64,000 nt of DNA. Origin: Cinnamomum chago (lineage: Eukaryota; Streptophyta; Magnoliopsida; Laurales; Lauraceae). Below, one piece after another: positions 1 through 11,505 of this stretch. A program made the translations under genes and the position numbers. Positions within the stretch are counted from its first letter, which is position 1. Each line of letters starts with the position of its first letter. Under the pieces are notes generated by a model. That model was not told where the DNA came from and did no database searches. It saw only the letters and a program-made list of their open reading frames with translations. The stretch spans positions 125,091,001-125,155,000 of the forward strand of contig CP142453.1 in assembly GCA_038049695.1 (NCBI GenBank). Reading direction: 5' to 3'.

Positions 1-248
1 GAGCTCACACCTGTTGCATATCTCATCCAAAAAATGATGGATGACAAAAAGGAAAGAGATGAAAAAAAAAATAGAGCTTCTTAAGCAAAAAATCGAGCAA
101 GATGAGACGAAGGTGAAATTAAAGAAAATACATATGGAGATGGAAATCATGAGTATGGATACGTCCAATATGTTTTGAGGAGCAACAACAATACTATGCT
201 AAAAAAAGACTTGAAATTCTGAGAGGAGGGTTAGGTGGTGGTTTCTGA
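1..248 (+). pseudogene. C-terminal remnant of Harbinger Myb/SANT-like (NAM-associated) protein
   Basis: Reading the plus strand gives a lysine- and glutamate-rich coiled-coil tail (for example QKMMDDKKERDEKK, then KQKIEQDETKVKLKK, then EEQQQYYAKKRLEILRGG) ending at a TGA near 246. The three stretches lie in different frames, so the reading frame is broken at least twice. Such charged C-terminal tails are usual for the second protein of plant PIF/Harbinger elements, which helps the transposase bind DNA and enter the nucleus. The matching protein in the second element of this window (24150-25055) has the same style of tail. The N-terminal SANT domain would lie upstream of base 1. Confidence 0.6.
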
Positions 249-511
249 ATTGTATTTTATTTTAGAATTAATATGTATTTGTTATTTTAATTAATGAATT
301 ATTGTTTGTTTAAATATAATATTGTACTTCAATTTTATAAAGTTGTCATTTTATTAGCCATTTTATAACCGTTGGAGAAAACTAGCCGTTTTATAGCCGT
401 TGGAATATTTCACATATATATACAAACCATTCTGGAAAAAAATTCTTACACCCTAACTTCTTACTTCTCTTCATTTCAAAATAAGAAAATCTTTGGTTCA
501 TCACTTCGGAC

Positions 512-1837
512 ATGTCTCAAAATGATACTGATTCCTCTTCTGACACGACGAATGAGCTATGGCATACCGTCATAAATTTCGATTCGGATGAAGAGTTGCA
601 GATGTTGTGTAGGGCTGCTCTGGAAGAAGAAAGAGAAAACTTAAGAAGGAGAACGAGAGTGCATCGTGGTTCTATTCAAGATCACGCAATCATCCGCAGA
701 GGACGAATCTCAAGACATCACAGGCTTTACAATGACTACTTCAGTGAAAACCCTGTCTACACTGCCTCTCAATTTCGAAGGAGGTTTCGAATGCGCAAAC
801 CTCTTTTTCTTCGAATTGTAAATGCAGTGGAGGCTCATGACCCATACTTTCAACAAAAAGGAAACTGTACAGGCAGTCTTGGTTTATCAGCTCTTCAAAA
901 GGTTACAGCTGCAGTGAGGATGCTTGCTTATGGAGTTGCGGCGGATGTTGTGGACGATTACGTGAGGATTGCTGAAAGTACCTCTATAGAATCATTGAAA
1001 ATGTTTGTTCAAGCGATCATTGATGTTTTTGGGAACGAATATTTGAGAACACCAAATAATGCTGACATTTGTAGATTGTTATCAGAATGTGAGAGACGCG
1101 AGTTTCCTGGGATGCTAGGTAGCATAGACTGCATGCACTGGAAGTGGAAGAACTGTCCAGTTGCGTGGAAATGCATGTATGCTCATGGAGACCACCGCGA
1201 GCCTTCTTTGATTCTTGAAGCCGTGGCATCGTATGATCTTTGGATATGGCATGCATTTTTTGGACTACCGGGATCGCACAATGATATTAATGTGTTGGAT
1301 CGATCTCCTATATTTACCGACCTCGCCAAAGGTCGAGCTCCTTCTGCCAACTACTCAATCAATGGTCATGAATATACAACTGGCTACTATCTTGCTGATG
1401 ACATATATCCATCGTGGGCGACATTTGTCAAAACAATTCATTGTCCTAACGGGCCAAAGGCCACAAATTTTGCTGCAGCTCAAGAGTCCGCAAGGAAGGA
1501 TGTGGAGTGTGCGTTTGGAGTGCTACAGGCACGTTTTGCAATTGTTCGTGGGCCTGCTCGTTTCTGCGATCGTCAAACACTTCAGCATATAATGAAGGCT
1601 TGCATCATAATGCATAACATGATTATCGAAGATGAACGCGATCAAAATTTTCCACCCAATTATGATGCACGAGAGGGTGAATGCATTGACCTTCCTGTGT
1701 CACGTGACCACACTGCAGAATTTCAGGATTTCATTCAAAACCACTTGCGTATTCGTGACAAGATAACACATTCTCAACTCCAAGCCGATCTGGTGGAGCA
1801 TCGTGGCATTTCCAAGGTCAATATGAAGAAGCTTTGA
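512..1837 (+). CDS. PIF/Harbinger transposase, full-length frame (441 aa)
   Basis: This is a single uninterrupted frame of 441 residues, the usual size for plant Harbinger transposases (DDE_Tnp_4 / plant transposon protein family). An acidic N-terminus leads into a helix-turn-helix-like region (FRRRFRMRKPLFLRIV, about residue 92-107). The nuclease core follows. The first Asp is in MLGSIDCMHWKWKNCP, the second in PGSHNDINVLDRSPIF, and the Glu in KDVECAFGVLQARF, so the DDE triad looks intact. The start at 512 is the first in-frame Met and gives the acidic N-terminus seen in relatives. It is a transposon gene and not a host gene, although a domesticated role cannot be excluded from sequence alone. 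Compared with the paralogous frame at 23054-24153 it keeps about 70 extra C-terminal residues. Confidence 0.9.
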   Translation: MSQNDTDSSSDTTNELWHTVINFDSDEELQMLCRAALEEERENLRRRTRVHRGSIQDHAIIRRGRISRHHRLYNDYFSENPVYTASQFRRRFRMRKPLFLRIVNAVEAHDPYFQQKGNCTGSLGLSALQKVTAAVRMLAYGVAADVVDDYVRIAESTSIESLKMFVQAIIDVFGNEYLRTPNNADICRLLSECERREFPGMLGSIDCMHWKWKNCPVAWKCMYAHGDHREPSLILEAVASYDLWIWHAFFGLPGSHNDINVLDRSPIFTDLAKGRAPSANYSINGHEYTTGYYLADDIYPSWATFVKTIHCPNGPKATNFAAAQESARKDVECAFGVLQARFAIVRGPARFCDRQTLQHIMKACIIMHNMIIEDERDQNFPPNYDAREGECIDLPVSRDHTAEFQDFIQNHLRIRDKITHSQLQADLVEHRGISKVNMKKL

Positions 1838-2138
1838 TTGACTATAATATTATGTAATTTGAATTTACATTTTCAATGAAAAATGAGTTTCAAGTACAAT
1901 TTGTGCATTTTTTATTTTTTAATAATTTATTACTTCAATAACATTTAAATCGTATCAAATCCCATTAAATATAAGTAAGAAATATGTAATGAGGATTAAA
2001 TGAAAAAAGAATAAAATAATAATTTGACATCTCTCTTGGAGTTGTCCAAGTGAAATGCTAATATGCTTTTTTTTGCCACACAAGCCTTTATTTTTTAAAA
2101 AGGCATATGGAGAAATGGAGTAGCTCTTGGAGATGCTC

Positions 2139-2939
2139 TTATGGCTTTTTAATGTCATGGAACATGATGGCAGTGGCACAACCAGGAAATTTGCCTAAAA
2201 AAGGGGCACTAATATATTATGTGTGAATATAGAGAGTACGGACATTTTAAAAAACTGTCCCCTTAGAAAATGGGTGTTTCCACCTTCTAATATCCAATGA
2301 AAGAAAACCAACTGTATTATTATTATTATTATTTAGAAAAAAAAGGTTGTTACCTTGGGTTTTGAATGTCTTTAAAGCATTACAATTGTCTTGAGGCCAC
2401 GGAGACATTCATTGAACAAAATGGACAAGTTCGTCATTAAAAAAATGCACAACACTTCTCTGTAGGGCCCACTTAGGAAAATTTTAAACCAATCAAATTA
2501 AATGGATTTATCTTTTATGGCTCATTTCCAAATCCTACTTCAAGAAGAGTTGGGCCAATCGTCCGATAATGAAAATTTTTAAGTTTTCTCTAGCACTCAA
2601 TAAGACGGTGGGTCCAATTGCTATTGAAGTAAAATTTGGTAAGGGTCAATAAAGGATAATAGACTATTTATTTTGATTGGATTAAGTGCCTGTAGGTGAA
2701 GTCTATTTCCAAGCTCTTATTGTCTTAAAATGGTTTGAAACCACATATCGACTGTTTGTTAATCATATTGTTTACTTTGCATTTCAAGCCTCATAAAGAG
2801 GTAAAATGTCTATTTTGGGCAGCCACAAAATCAAGGAGAATTGAAACGGAGGTAGCTGTAGCTGTCTTATGTGCGCAGATGTGCGCGGGTACCAATATAA
2901 AACGGTCATTAGTAAATGACCGATTTTTTCATTTTTATT
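2139..2939. other. Gene-free stretch with a possible hAT end
   Basis: No gene is seen. Near 2168 the string CAGTGGCACAACCAGGAAAT resembles the terminal inverted repeat of plant hAT elements (CAGTGGCGGA-type). No matching right end was found, so this is at most a remnant. The rest is AT-rich unique-looking sequence. Confidence 0.3.
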
Positions 2940-3740
2940 AACATTATGGGACCCACGTTGATGATCCAAACCATTGACTATCTTTATCACCTTTAAAACG
3001 GCCATGACTTCAAATTTCATCCTTTGATCTCTCACGGATCTCAAGATATTTGTGAAAAATGTTAGAACCATAGATCGGAATTTATGAACGTCTGTGGGCC
3101 TATACTCACGATCTAAGTCGTTGATCCTATTGAGAAGGTTGAAAACAGCTACTACGCGAAAAATTATATCTTGAGATATTGATGAGAGACTAAGAGCCGT
3201 TAGATTTAGATAGGTCAAATGCTCCACTTTCACGTCAGTACAATTTTTTTTAATTTTTTTCTTAGCTTGTGGGCCACTAGAGCATGATTAAGACCATTGG
3301 ACGTCTTTCTAACCTTAAGAACGGCCAGGGAGCCAAATCTAAACCGTTCATTTGTAACGGATCTTGATATATTTACAAAAAATAGCAGAACTATAAATCT
3401 GCATTAATTTGGACATATGTGGGCAGCAAAATCACGATCAGAACCATTGATTCTATTTGTAAGGATGAACAAGGTAATAGGGATAAAAAACCAACCCTTG
3501 ATTCATTGTAGATGTTAGAAAAATAATGAAAAATATGAACTGTCGGATTTTTAAACCTATATTTCAAACAATTTTTTGGCCTTACCAAATGGTATCCAAA
3601 TGCTATATTTTGTAAAACATCTATTTCAAACTGCTCATTTTGAAATAGGTCTATAATATATAGAACTTTTTTATACAGATAAAATTTGCCAAACAAGGCA
3701 TGAGTTTTTTCTAAAGTAGACCCCATTAACAGGTCTTTCA
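2940..3740. repeat. Degenerate repeat with recurring 'gatc..aaccgttgat' blocks
   Basis: Two to three blocks of about 200 bases repeat the same phrases: a variant of 'GGGCCCACGATCAAGACCATTGA', then '..AACGGCC..', then a variant of 'ATCTCAAGATATTTGTGAAAA'. The same phrase order occurs four times inside the Harbinger-like MITE at 27679-28756. This stretch is therefore probably an older, more eroded member of that family. Clear terminal repeats were not found. The short frames here are not convincing genes. Confidence 0.45.
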
Positions 3741-3772
3741 ATTTGACTCTTTATAACATCTAACCAAGGGTA

Positions 3773-4130
3773 ATATTCAAGTGAGAACCGTTCTCACATT
3801 TTATGTGAGAACTTTTTGTGGGGCCCAATTGTGGGCCCCATTTGGAGATGGGACCATGAGGGATGGAAAGATCTATGTGAGACCACCCCAAGTATCAAGT
3901 TTGACCCCGAACTTATGCCCCTAACCCCTTCATCCGTGGCCCAAAAGTTTAATGACTTAATATTAAAAAAAATATTCAACCATTGATTCAACGGTTCTGT
4001 CCATTCGGATGCGTGTCAATCATTGGGATTAGTAACTATAAGGAGGTTCCCTATTGGTTGCTAGGTTTTGATGGGTTGCTAGTTGGACTCCATAAAAGAG
4101 TTTTCATATAATAGTTCTCACTTGAATATT
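3773..4130. mobile_element. MITE with ~17-bp terminal inverted repeats
   Basis: The ends AATATTCAAGTGAGAAC and, inverted, GTTCTCACTTGAATATT match perfectly over 17 bases and enclose about 358 bp without coding capacity. Further imperfect hairpins such as GTGGGGCCCAATTGTGGGCCCCA lie near the left end. No convincing target duplication was found, so the superfamily is left open. Confidence 0.7.
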
Positions 4131-6149
4131 TCCCTCTAATCAAAAGCATGCCCCAATTCTGTCTCATTACTTTTGAACATGAATGTGTTTAGCGAACAGC
4201 TCTTTTTTTTTTTAAGACTCAAAATATACCTACTTTTCTTTTCAAATGTCTCTTATATCATTCCAATATTAGATGATGTGTAACATGTCGATGCTTTCCA
4301 TTAAACGAGAAAAGGGGAATTCTTAAAAAAAAAAAAATGCTTGGACGTTTTCTTATCAAGTGCGTGCACTTTTCAAGTGCACATCGTTGTGGAGCCCACT
4401 TGGCTTTGGGGCTAGAGGGATTGAAAGTTCTGGTTATGGCCTACCTATGTTTTAAGAATGTAACCTACTCGATCATCTTACCGCTTGATCAATGCATATA
4501 AATTTTACCATTAAAAACAGATGCATGGTTGATCTAAGAGTCCAATTCCTTGGATGGGTGCAAACCTAGGGGTTCAATGTAATTAAGGGGGATCTTGTAT
4601 GTGGTCCATTCAAATGGACTATCGGGTAGGCCCACTATGAGGGGTGCATGGGTATGTGAAAAAACAGTATGCGTAGGATCACTCACCTATTTCTAGGGGC
4701 CATGATGTCCCATTGTCCCCCTAGTTCAGTTGCTTAAGTGGAGGTAAATTTCCTTGTCTTTAAAAAGCTGTCCTAACATGCGGCTAATTATGTTAGAATA
4801 TCAATTGCACACAGATATGAGATATGTACGTGCTACCTTTAGGCAGGCCACAGGTGCGACATTGTTTTGGGTGCACAGTAGCTCCAAACCCTATGCCCAA
4901 TTTTATGGGATTTCAATAAGTTGAAAATGAAATTTTATTAGGATGAAAAACATTTCAATTTGAAGGGAGAGTAGGATAGAACAATCAAATTGAATAATTG
5001 TTTTTAAAAAATACAATGGGTGCAAATCAAATGAACCACAGTTGTGTAGGATGTCACTTTCAATTGGAAAACGGCATAACAATGGTTTTATGATATGTTG
5101 GTTGTGTTAGAAAGGCATTCGAACATCATTCCACCACAAGTGCAATTTTACTGGCTTCTGATACTACTTGTAAGATCTCAAACCTATTGAGCTACCACTT
5201 ATCGCAAAATCAATTGGTGATAAGAAATGACACAACAATGATTTTATGATCTGTTGATTGTGTTAGAAAGGCATTCGAGCATCACTCCACCACAGGTACA
5301 CACTATAATTTTACCGGGACCCAACAAGTTGTTTCACAACAACATCAACAACAAAAAGCATGTGTAATTGCGCAAACTTTTCCTCTTCATGCCACACTCG
5401 TTTCAGCACCAACTCCACCTCGCTTGCTATCAATTTTGTGAGAGGATGTACCGATGTTCCCCAACAACCCCAAACAATTGAGTTCCATTTTAGAGTTGAG
5501 CAAACCACATGATGGAAGGTTGGGTGGGAGTGTCATGCCACATCCATTTTTAGATGGCAGTCAACAGATTGCATGAGGGAATTGGTGTGAAGCCCTAAAT
5601 TAATAGATTGCAACCATATCATTATAGATTTCCTTGGATGCATATTAGCTATATTTAGTTGGTTCATAGCATTCACTACATCTTTAATTGCAGGTTTCTT
5701 CTATTTCTTTAATTGCATGAGAATCATGAACTTGATTCAGCAATTTATTCTTATATAAAAGGCGGGCTTGAAAGAACGATCAATCAATAATAATTATCCC
5801 ATTTTCTAGTTTCTTGAGGATTTTTTCCCTTTTAGTGAAAACATTTTGCGGAGTGTTTAAGTAACCTCTAATCTAGGAGTGTATCAATAGGAGGATTCAT
5901 AAGCAACTTTGATCTACAACTTCAGTATGTGGACCATAAGCTGGCGCTGTCTAGAACTAAATATCCAATTATTTCATTAAATATGGTTTAGAATTTGACT
6001 TGTTAAAGAGTAAGGATGTTGGTTTTATTAAAGAGTTGGTCCTCTCAGACTGTTAACCTAAATTCTTACAAATCCAATAATTTAGATCGGCAATTGATCA
6101 AGTGATTGGCTCATCCTACTAATGGCTTAAAAAAGTTATAATTAATATG
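4131..6149. other. Gene-free AT-rich stretch with one direct repeat pair
   Basis: No coding region is supported. The only structure seen is a diverged direct repeat of about 90 bases at roughly 5066-5155 and 5222-5315. It contains the phrase 'GTGTTAGAAAGGCATTCGA' in both units, offset by about 157 bases. Confidence 0.5.
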
Positions 6150-8622
6150 TGATTACAATCCTCTTGAATTTTCACTGAGTAGGTGAAAATCCAAACTATT
6201 TTTGTGGCCCCTGTTTGTTAATATTTGTTTTGTCTTGTAATGGAGTTGATGCAACCCATCAAATCAGGTAGGGTCATATTCAACATGTCCTAATATCCCT
6301 TCCATGTGACCATGTCAACCTCAACATATACAGAACCAGATCCGGCTAAGACGAGTTCATCCCCTTTGCAGTCGTCAAAAGGCCAGACTTGAATGGCACA
6401 ACCCCACCAATACGTTTAATAACCCAGCCTTAAAATCTGGCCTAAGGTGACTAAAAAGCCGTTGATTTATCTTGGCAAAGGGAAGTTTTCTTCTGTACGG
6501 TCAGCACAATTGATGGTGTGGAATCTTGGATCCCTGTCATCTAGAAAAATGGACAAGTACCTACCAAATTTCTTGTTAGGAGTTTCATGGAAACTACTGC
6601 CTGTGAAAAATTGCTCCCTGGCCAAAAATTAGGCCAATGACTAGTCATCTGAAACTCTATAATATCCAGACTCCAACTAGGCTGAGGTGCTCAGCTCTTC
6701 CACAAGTTCACATCTATTAAATTATGGGCTGGCCCTGTGACAGCCTAGTGAAAAAGAGCCCATGACAGTAGATTTGGAATTTCTTCCAGATTTGAAGAAA
6801 GAGCCCAACATAGGGAGTTGAATCTGAATCCAGATCTTCTAAAGGCAGGACTTATAGAATTATTCCCTCCACTGCTTTAAATCCATTAATGGGATTGGGA
6901 GCTTACATTTGAAATCCAAACCATTAAAAATCACCATTCCATCAAAAAGGAGACAACCAAATTTTCTTCTAGATTTGGAAATGGAGCCAAGTGTCTGAGG
7001 TCTGGATAGCAGCAGCAAAAGCAATCCTATCAATGCTAAATTTCTATCAGATGGCAGATGGTATTGGTTCAAGCTACCTGCAACAAAAAGTATAACTGTA
7101 TTGGTTCTTTTCACGGCTGGTGGTCAGTGAATAGTGTGGTCCCATGTATTTAAGAAGTGCAACTTTCTCTTTAAACCTTTTATTGGTAATCATCTGATCC
7201 AACCACAAACATCTATCCTATGGACGCAATTGCTTAGTTTTTTTTGGGAAATTTTCAAAAACGTATAAGACTTTTGGCTCATTTTAAAAACAGAACATGA
7301 ACATTTGAATATCTCAAAAAAGTATAAAAGTTTTCCATAATTCTTTTAATAAAGTCCTCTCCAAATATTTTTTTTAAATGACAAAAATACCCTTCCCTTA
7401 TATCAGGTTTTGGTCTTTGATTAACCTTCTTCCTCCCCAGAACCAACCATTTTGATTTGATGAAATGGGCCCCACTAGGTCATTTGGGTTGATGAACTTC
7501 ATCGCTTTTCATTTATTAAGGGAAAACTTTAGAAATGACATGAGGGTATTGTTGTTAATTTTTTTAAAATTTTGTCCTAGTGAGTACTTATTGATCGAAA
7601 ACAACATGAAAAACTTTTATTCTTTTTGAGTCTTCAAATTTTCATATACTTTTTTTTAAATGAGGCAATTTCATAGTTACAGTATGCGGTACTCAAAATA
7701 GTCATATGTGCAGATTTACTGTAGAATTTAGTTTGGCACCTTCATCAGATGTCCTTGTGTTTAGAGAGAAATTATACTCCCTGTGCGAGCTACACTTGAG
7801 ATTTTAGAAAATCCTTAAATAATACCCTAAAAATTTTCATTTTATTATTTAACTTCTTAACTTGGCCATTGCCCGCACCACCTAAATAAAAATCCTGATC
7901 CGCCATTGACTATTAGTACTGAACATCTCAAAATAGAGATTTTGAGGTTGCCCCTGTTTCAGCAACCCTTTCCTGATCCCAATGCCTTATAGTTTTATTC
8001 TTGGTAGAATCTACTGAAGATATGCTGTTGGTTGCGAAAAGATTAATAATATTATCTAAACTTAGATGAGATAGCAGATGGTTCCATCGTCTTCTCATCA
8101 ACTTCATGTAGAGATCAAAAGGATTGGGAATGGGTCTCGTTCTGGGGACATATATAGTTGTTCTATATCATTACCTCCAATTGAACTACTTTGTAGAGAG
8201 AATCATACATATTTAAATGATAAAGCATTATACAATACTTGGTGAGTATTCATCAAATCTGGTTTGATTTCTTATTCTACACTACGTATTCGTGGGTAAC
8301 TCAATGTGGACTACAATTGGTTTTGTCTGACTTATTGGGCTCAATTTCACATTTCTTCTTCAATTTTTTCATTTAAGGCTTCTTGCTAACTTATATGATA
8401 TAAACTTTTTAAGTAATTTAAATTTCACAAGGATTGAAATAGCTGAGATTCATGTATGTTGCAATTGTTGGAGGATGATGCAACCATTATGCCTGGGCCC
8501 ATCTGGGTCCATGTCTCAGCCAAGAAACCCAAGTGCAGGCTATTTTTCATTGAACAAATTACATAAGCATTTTTCCTAACTATAACTTATTTTTATTGGG
8601 TGTTTAAGTTAGGACTGTATAG

Positions 8623-8624
<2 letters not shown>

Positions 8625-8684
<60 letters not shown>
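8625..8684. repeat. (CT)n microsatellite
   Basis: About 60 bases of uninterrupted CT dinucleotide are followed by a T-rich tract. The stretch is absent from copy B, where roughly 8473-9207 is missing between two short GTTGGAG direct repeats. Confidence 0.95.
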
Positions 8685-8688
<4 letters not shown>

Positions 8689-9417
8689 TTTTTATTTTTA
8701 TTTTTATTTTTTTTTATTTTCAGTTTTTTTTTTTTTTACGCTGCCAAATTGGTTGCAAGAGACTTGTCAAAATTAAAGGGTGGGTAGCACTTAAATCTCG
8801 GTCCTCTCATCTGTCAATGTCACTACCACCCTATGCTTACAAGAACTCTCTTTATTAGCTTTGAGAAGCTTGCTTAATCAGGATTAAGATTTATATTTTT
8901 CTTATGGACTCTAGGGCTCATTTGCTTACTCCTATTTAGGATATATGTAGGACAGTACAGATCATTGCAAATTGCATTGAATATGAATTCAAATCAGAGT
9001 ACTGTATTCATCTAACTTTGGACTGGACCACGAATCGAGCAAATCCAGAACAAATTAAATAGACCTACCCCATCAAAATTTCAAACTGGAGTAAGTTTCA
9101 AAGTATGAACCACAAACACAAATGTGAATCGGTTGTACTAGAAAACGAGGAAACTTTATGGTTTCAGCCTGTTCTAGCATCAACGGGGCCAACAAACGTT
9201 GGTTGGAGGAGTCAAACCAATCTCATGTAAGGTTGAGTGACATTAATGGAGATGGAATCTTGAAGGGTAGGTTGAGCTTCTACAAAGCCTAATTACCCTG
9301 TGCAGTCAGTTTGGTGTTGGACTTGAAGGGTAGGACTTTCATGGCATGATGGGCCTATAAGGCATTAAATGGGCCCTAGATGTTCCTTCCGGTATACATG
9401 GTTTAAATCTTGGAAGT

Positions 9418-9574
9418 TGGCTTAGGACTACAGTTTGCACTCGGAGGTTGTGAGTTCGAAACTGCTCTACCACACTGGAGCCATAGGGGAATTTTATTCG
9501 GCTTTCTCTCCTGGGCCTGTAGGGATTATTCTGGTCCAAAGGGCTAGGAACCCTAGTTATCAAGGAAAAAAAAA
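9418..9574 (+). mobile_element. tRNA-derived SINE, 5'-shortened (SINE-1)
   Basis: The body contains a tRNA-like B box (GAGTTCGAAACTGC) after an A-box remnant, then a conserved tail (TCTCTCCTGGGCCTGTAGGG) and a short poly-A. It is flanked by the direct repeat AAATCTTGGAAGT (9405-9417) / AAATCTTGAAAGT (9575-9587). Copy B has the empty site at about 49675. The same SINE occurs at 20172-20390 and 29751-29948. The open frame on the other strand here is not a gene. Confidence 0.85.
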
Positions 9575-11084
9575 AAATCTTGAAAGTGATCAGCCATTGT
9601 GTATGATGGGTTAGACAATGCTTTTGGAGAATGATAGCTCTCCAAATCAGCAACTTTAAATCTGTTAGCTGTAATAAAGTTGGAATAGACTAATGCTAGT
9701 TCTAGTTGGATGTGTGCCTGTTAAGTCTGGTTTTTTTTCAGAACCGAACCCAATATTTAACAGGCAAACATTGTGCACTTGGATCTGAATGCTATTGAGC
9801 TGAGGGCGCAAACTAATGGTCCGTTATCATTACATATCTTACTCTTTAACAGCATTGGCCTCTTTATTTTCATTTTCTTCAACTGACATGCACTACCTTC
9901 TTTATATAGATCAAAGGGTTTGCTAAGAACCTTGAATTTTTACCTCCAAGTCAGCATGTGGCTGGCCTCATCCACATGCATGTCAATCATAGGGAAGATG
10001 AATAATAAGGATGGCTAACTATTATTTTAATCATATGATCCTAATAACTTCTGATTTTTGAACATCAAAGTTTAACAGTTTTAGATGTACCATTGAATGA
10101 TGGTTGGGTTGGTATCAAATTGGTAAGATGTTTTGCTATAAAGATGCATTAGATGTATGTTTGTAGATTATACTCTGGTAAATGAGTATTATAGTACGGT
10201 CCAAACTAGAGCTGGAGTTCTGGACCAAGATTCAATTATTATGGATGACCATGAAATGGTTTATACATGAATTTTCCAAGTCCTCGGGTTTAAAAAGTAA
10301 CTAGTGCTAGTTTACAACATGGAGAGTAGAAAAGCCCAAGAAAAAGCAACCATGAAGGCCAAAGGCAAGCACCGAGCCCAGTTCACCAGACCACACAAGG
10401 ATTCATCCAGGTTTTAAATTTCTCATATTTCTAATGATCAATGGCTAGTTTTAATGTATCAAACAATATCCAACTTTTTTGGTATCCCACCTAAGGGCCT
10501 AGGACCCTGTGAGACTCCCATAGGGAAGACCTCTCAATGAGAATTGCCGCTCCTTAACATTGAGATAAGGAGTCAGTTTTCATACCAAACAATATCCAAC
10601 TCTCATCAAATTAGATACATTTGACGGGTTACTGAATCAACTTTCCAACAAGTTTAAATTTGTGTCATTCTAACTTCATTTGAGGAAGTCATTGACCCAT
10701 TTCTAATAAGATGCAGGGTAAGTAAAGAATTCAGGGTATTTTAGCTCCTTTCTTAATTCTGTTATCTTTAAAGCATCTTTCTGTTTTTTCTCCTTTTTCA
10801 TCTCCATCTTTCAGTCTTTTTTTTATTTGATCATCTTTCTATTTCACTCTAATTCATCAATTTATTTCTTTCTTTTCTTGAAAATCTTCACGTTCCGTAT
10901 TTCCTTTTCTCAAAAGTCCTCTCACTATTCCTTTCTTTTCCATTGTTTCTTTCCTTCTTTTCATGTAACTTTTTTTTTTTTTTCATTTTTCCTTTTTAAG
11001 AAGATTTCTTCGTACTTAACCGTTTTGTGCAAGACTTGGATGATCCTCCACTTGGAATGGACATTCCATCCTTGAGTTGATGAT

Positions 11085-11114
11085 TTTCACCTAATCAAGT
11101 TTTATTAGGTGAAA
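11085..11114. other. Hairpin downstream of MSL copy A
   Basis: TTTCACCTAAT and ATTAGGTGAAA form a perfect 11-bp stem around an 8-base loop, about 400 bases past the stop codon of the minus-strand MSL gene. The same hairpin is conserved at 51521-51550 behind copy B. It may lie in the 3' UTR or near the polyadenylation region, but the role is unknown. Next to it (10740-11010) is a strongly pyrimidine-rich tract. Confidence 0.6.
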
Positions 11115-11505
11115 TCCTTGACTTTATATTTGATTTAAGTTAAATTTACCTTCAATATATTGTAAATTCTCTCTCTCTCTCAATGATTGAACAAATATGA
11201 CAAACAGACGGCTCTCTTTTAGATTATAGATCCTAATCGTTAGTAAACTAGATCCACTTCAGTTTAGTGTAAGAGCAAACCCATCTATACCAGTTTAACA
11301 AATCAATCTACATAAGAGAGACCAAAATCATGCAAACTTAACAACACCCTTTCTTGCTTTGTAAAACATCCATTTTGTACATCTACATCTGCAAAGCTAG
11401 AACATCACGCACCTTATACATATGAAAATTAAGGGATGCCAAACAGGCATGTAAATACACGCACTTCATCTCCTAATCTTATAATTGAGCACGCAAAAGC
11501 CTTGT

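Larger units (their letters stand above)
1..2138 (+). mobile_element. PIF/Harbinger DNA transposon H1, 5' end outside window
   Basis: The right end is marked by a terminal repeat that reads, on the minus strand, GAGCATCTCCAAGAGC, a typical plant Harbinger terminus. It is followed by TTA at 2139-2141, the expected 3-bp target duplication. Inside, in tandem on the plus strand, are the decayed end of the Myb/SANT-like helper frame (1-248) and a complete transposase frame (512-1837). Bases 249-511 are AT-rich spacer and probably hold the transposase promoter. The left terminus lies upstream of the window, so autonomy cannot be judged. The tandem gene order differs from the second Harbinger element in this window, where the two frames converge. 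Confidence 0.85.

Noticed and set aside
2784-3233. 149-residue minus-strand frame
   Set aside because: It falls in the degenerate 'aaccgttgat' repeat and shows no domain.
6447-7114. Short frames conserved between 6.4-7.1 kb and 39.7-40.3 kb
   Set aside because: They are conserved because the whole block is duplicated. Frames are short and shift between copies.
9339-9653. 104-residue frame on the minus strand
   Set aside because: It lies across SINE-1 and its flanks and is missing from the paralogous site.
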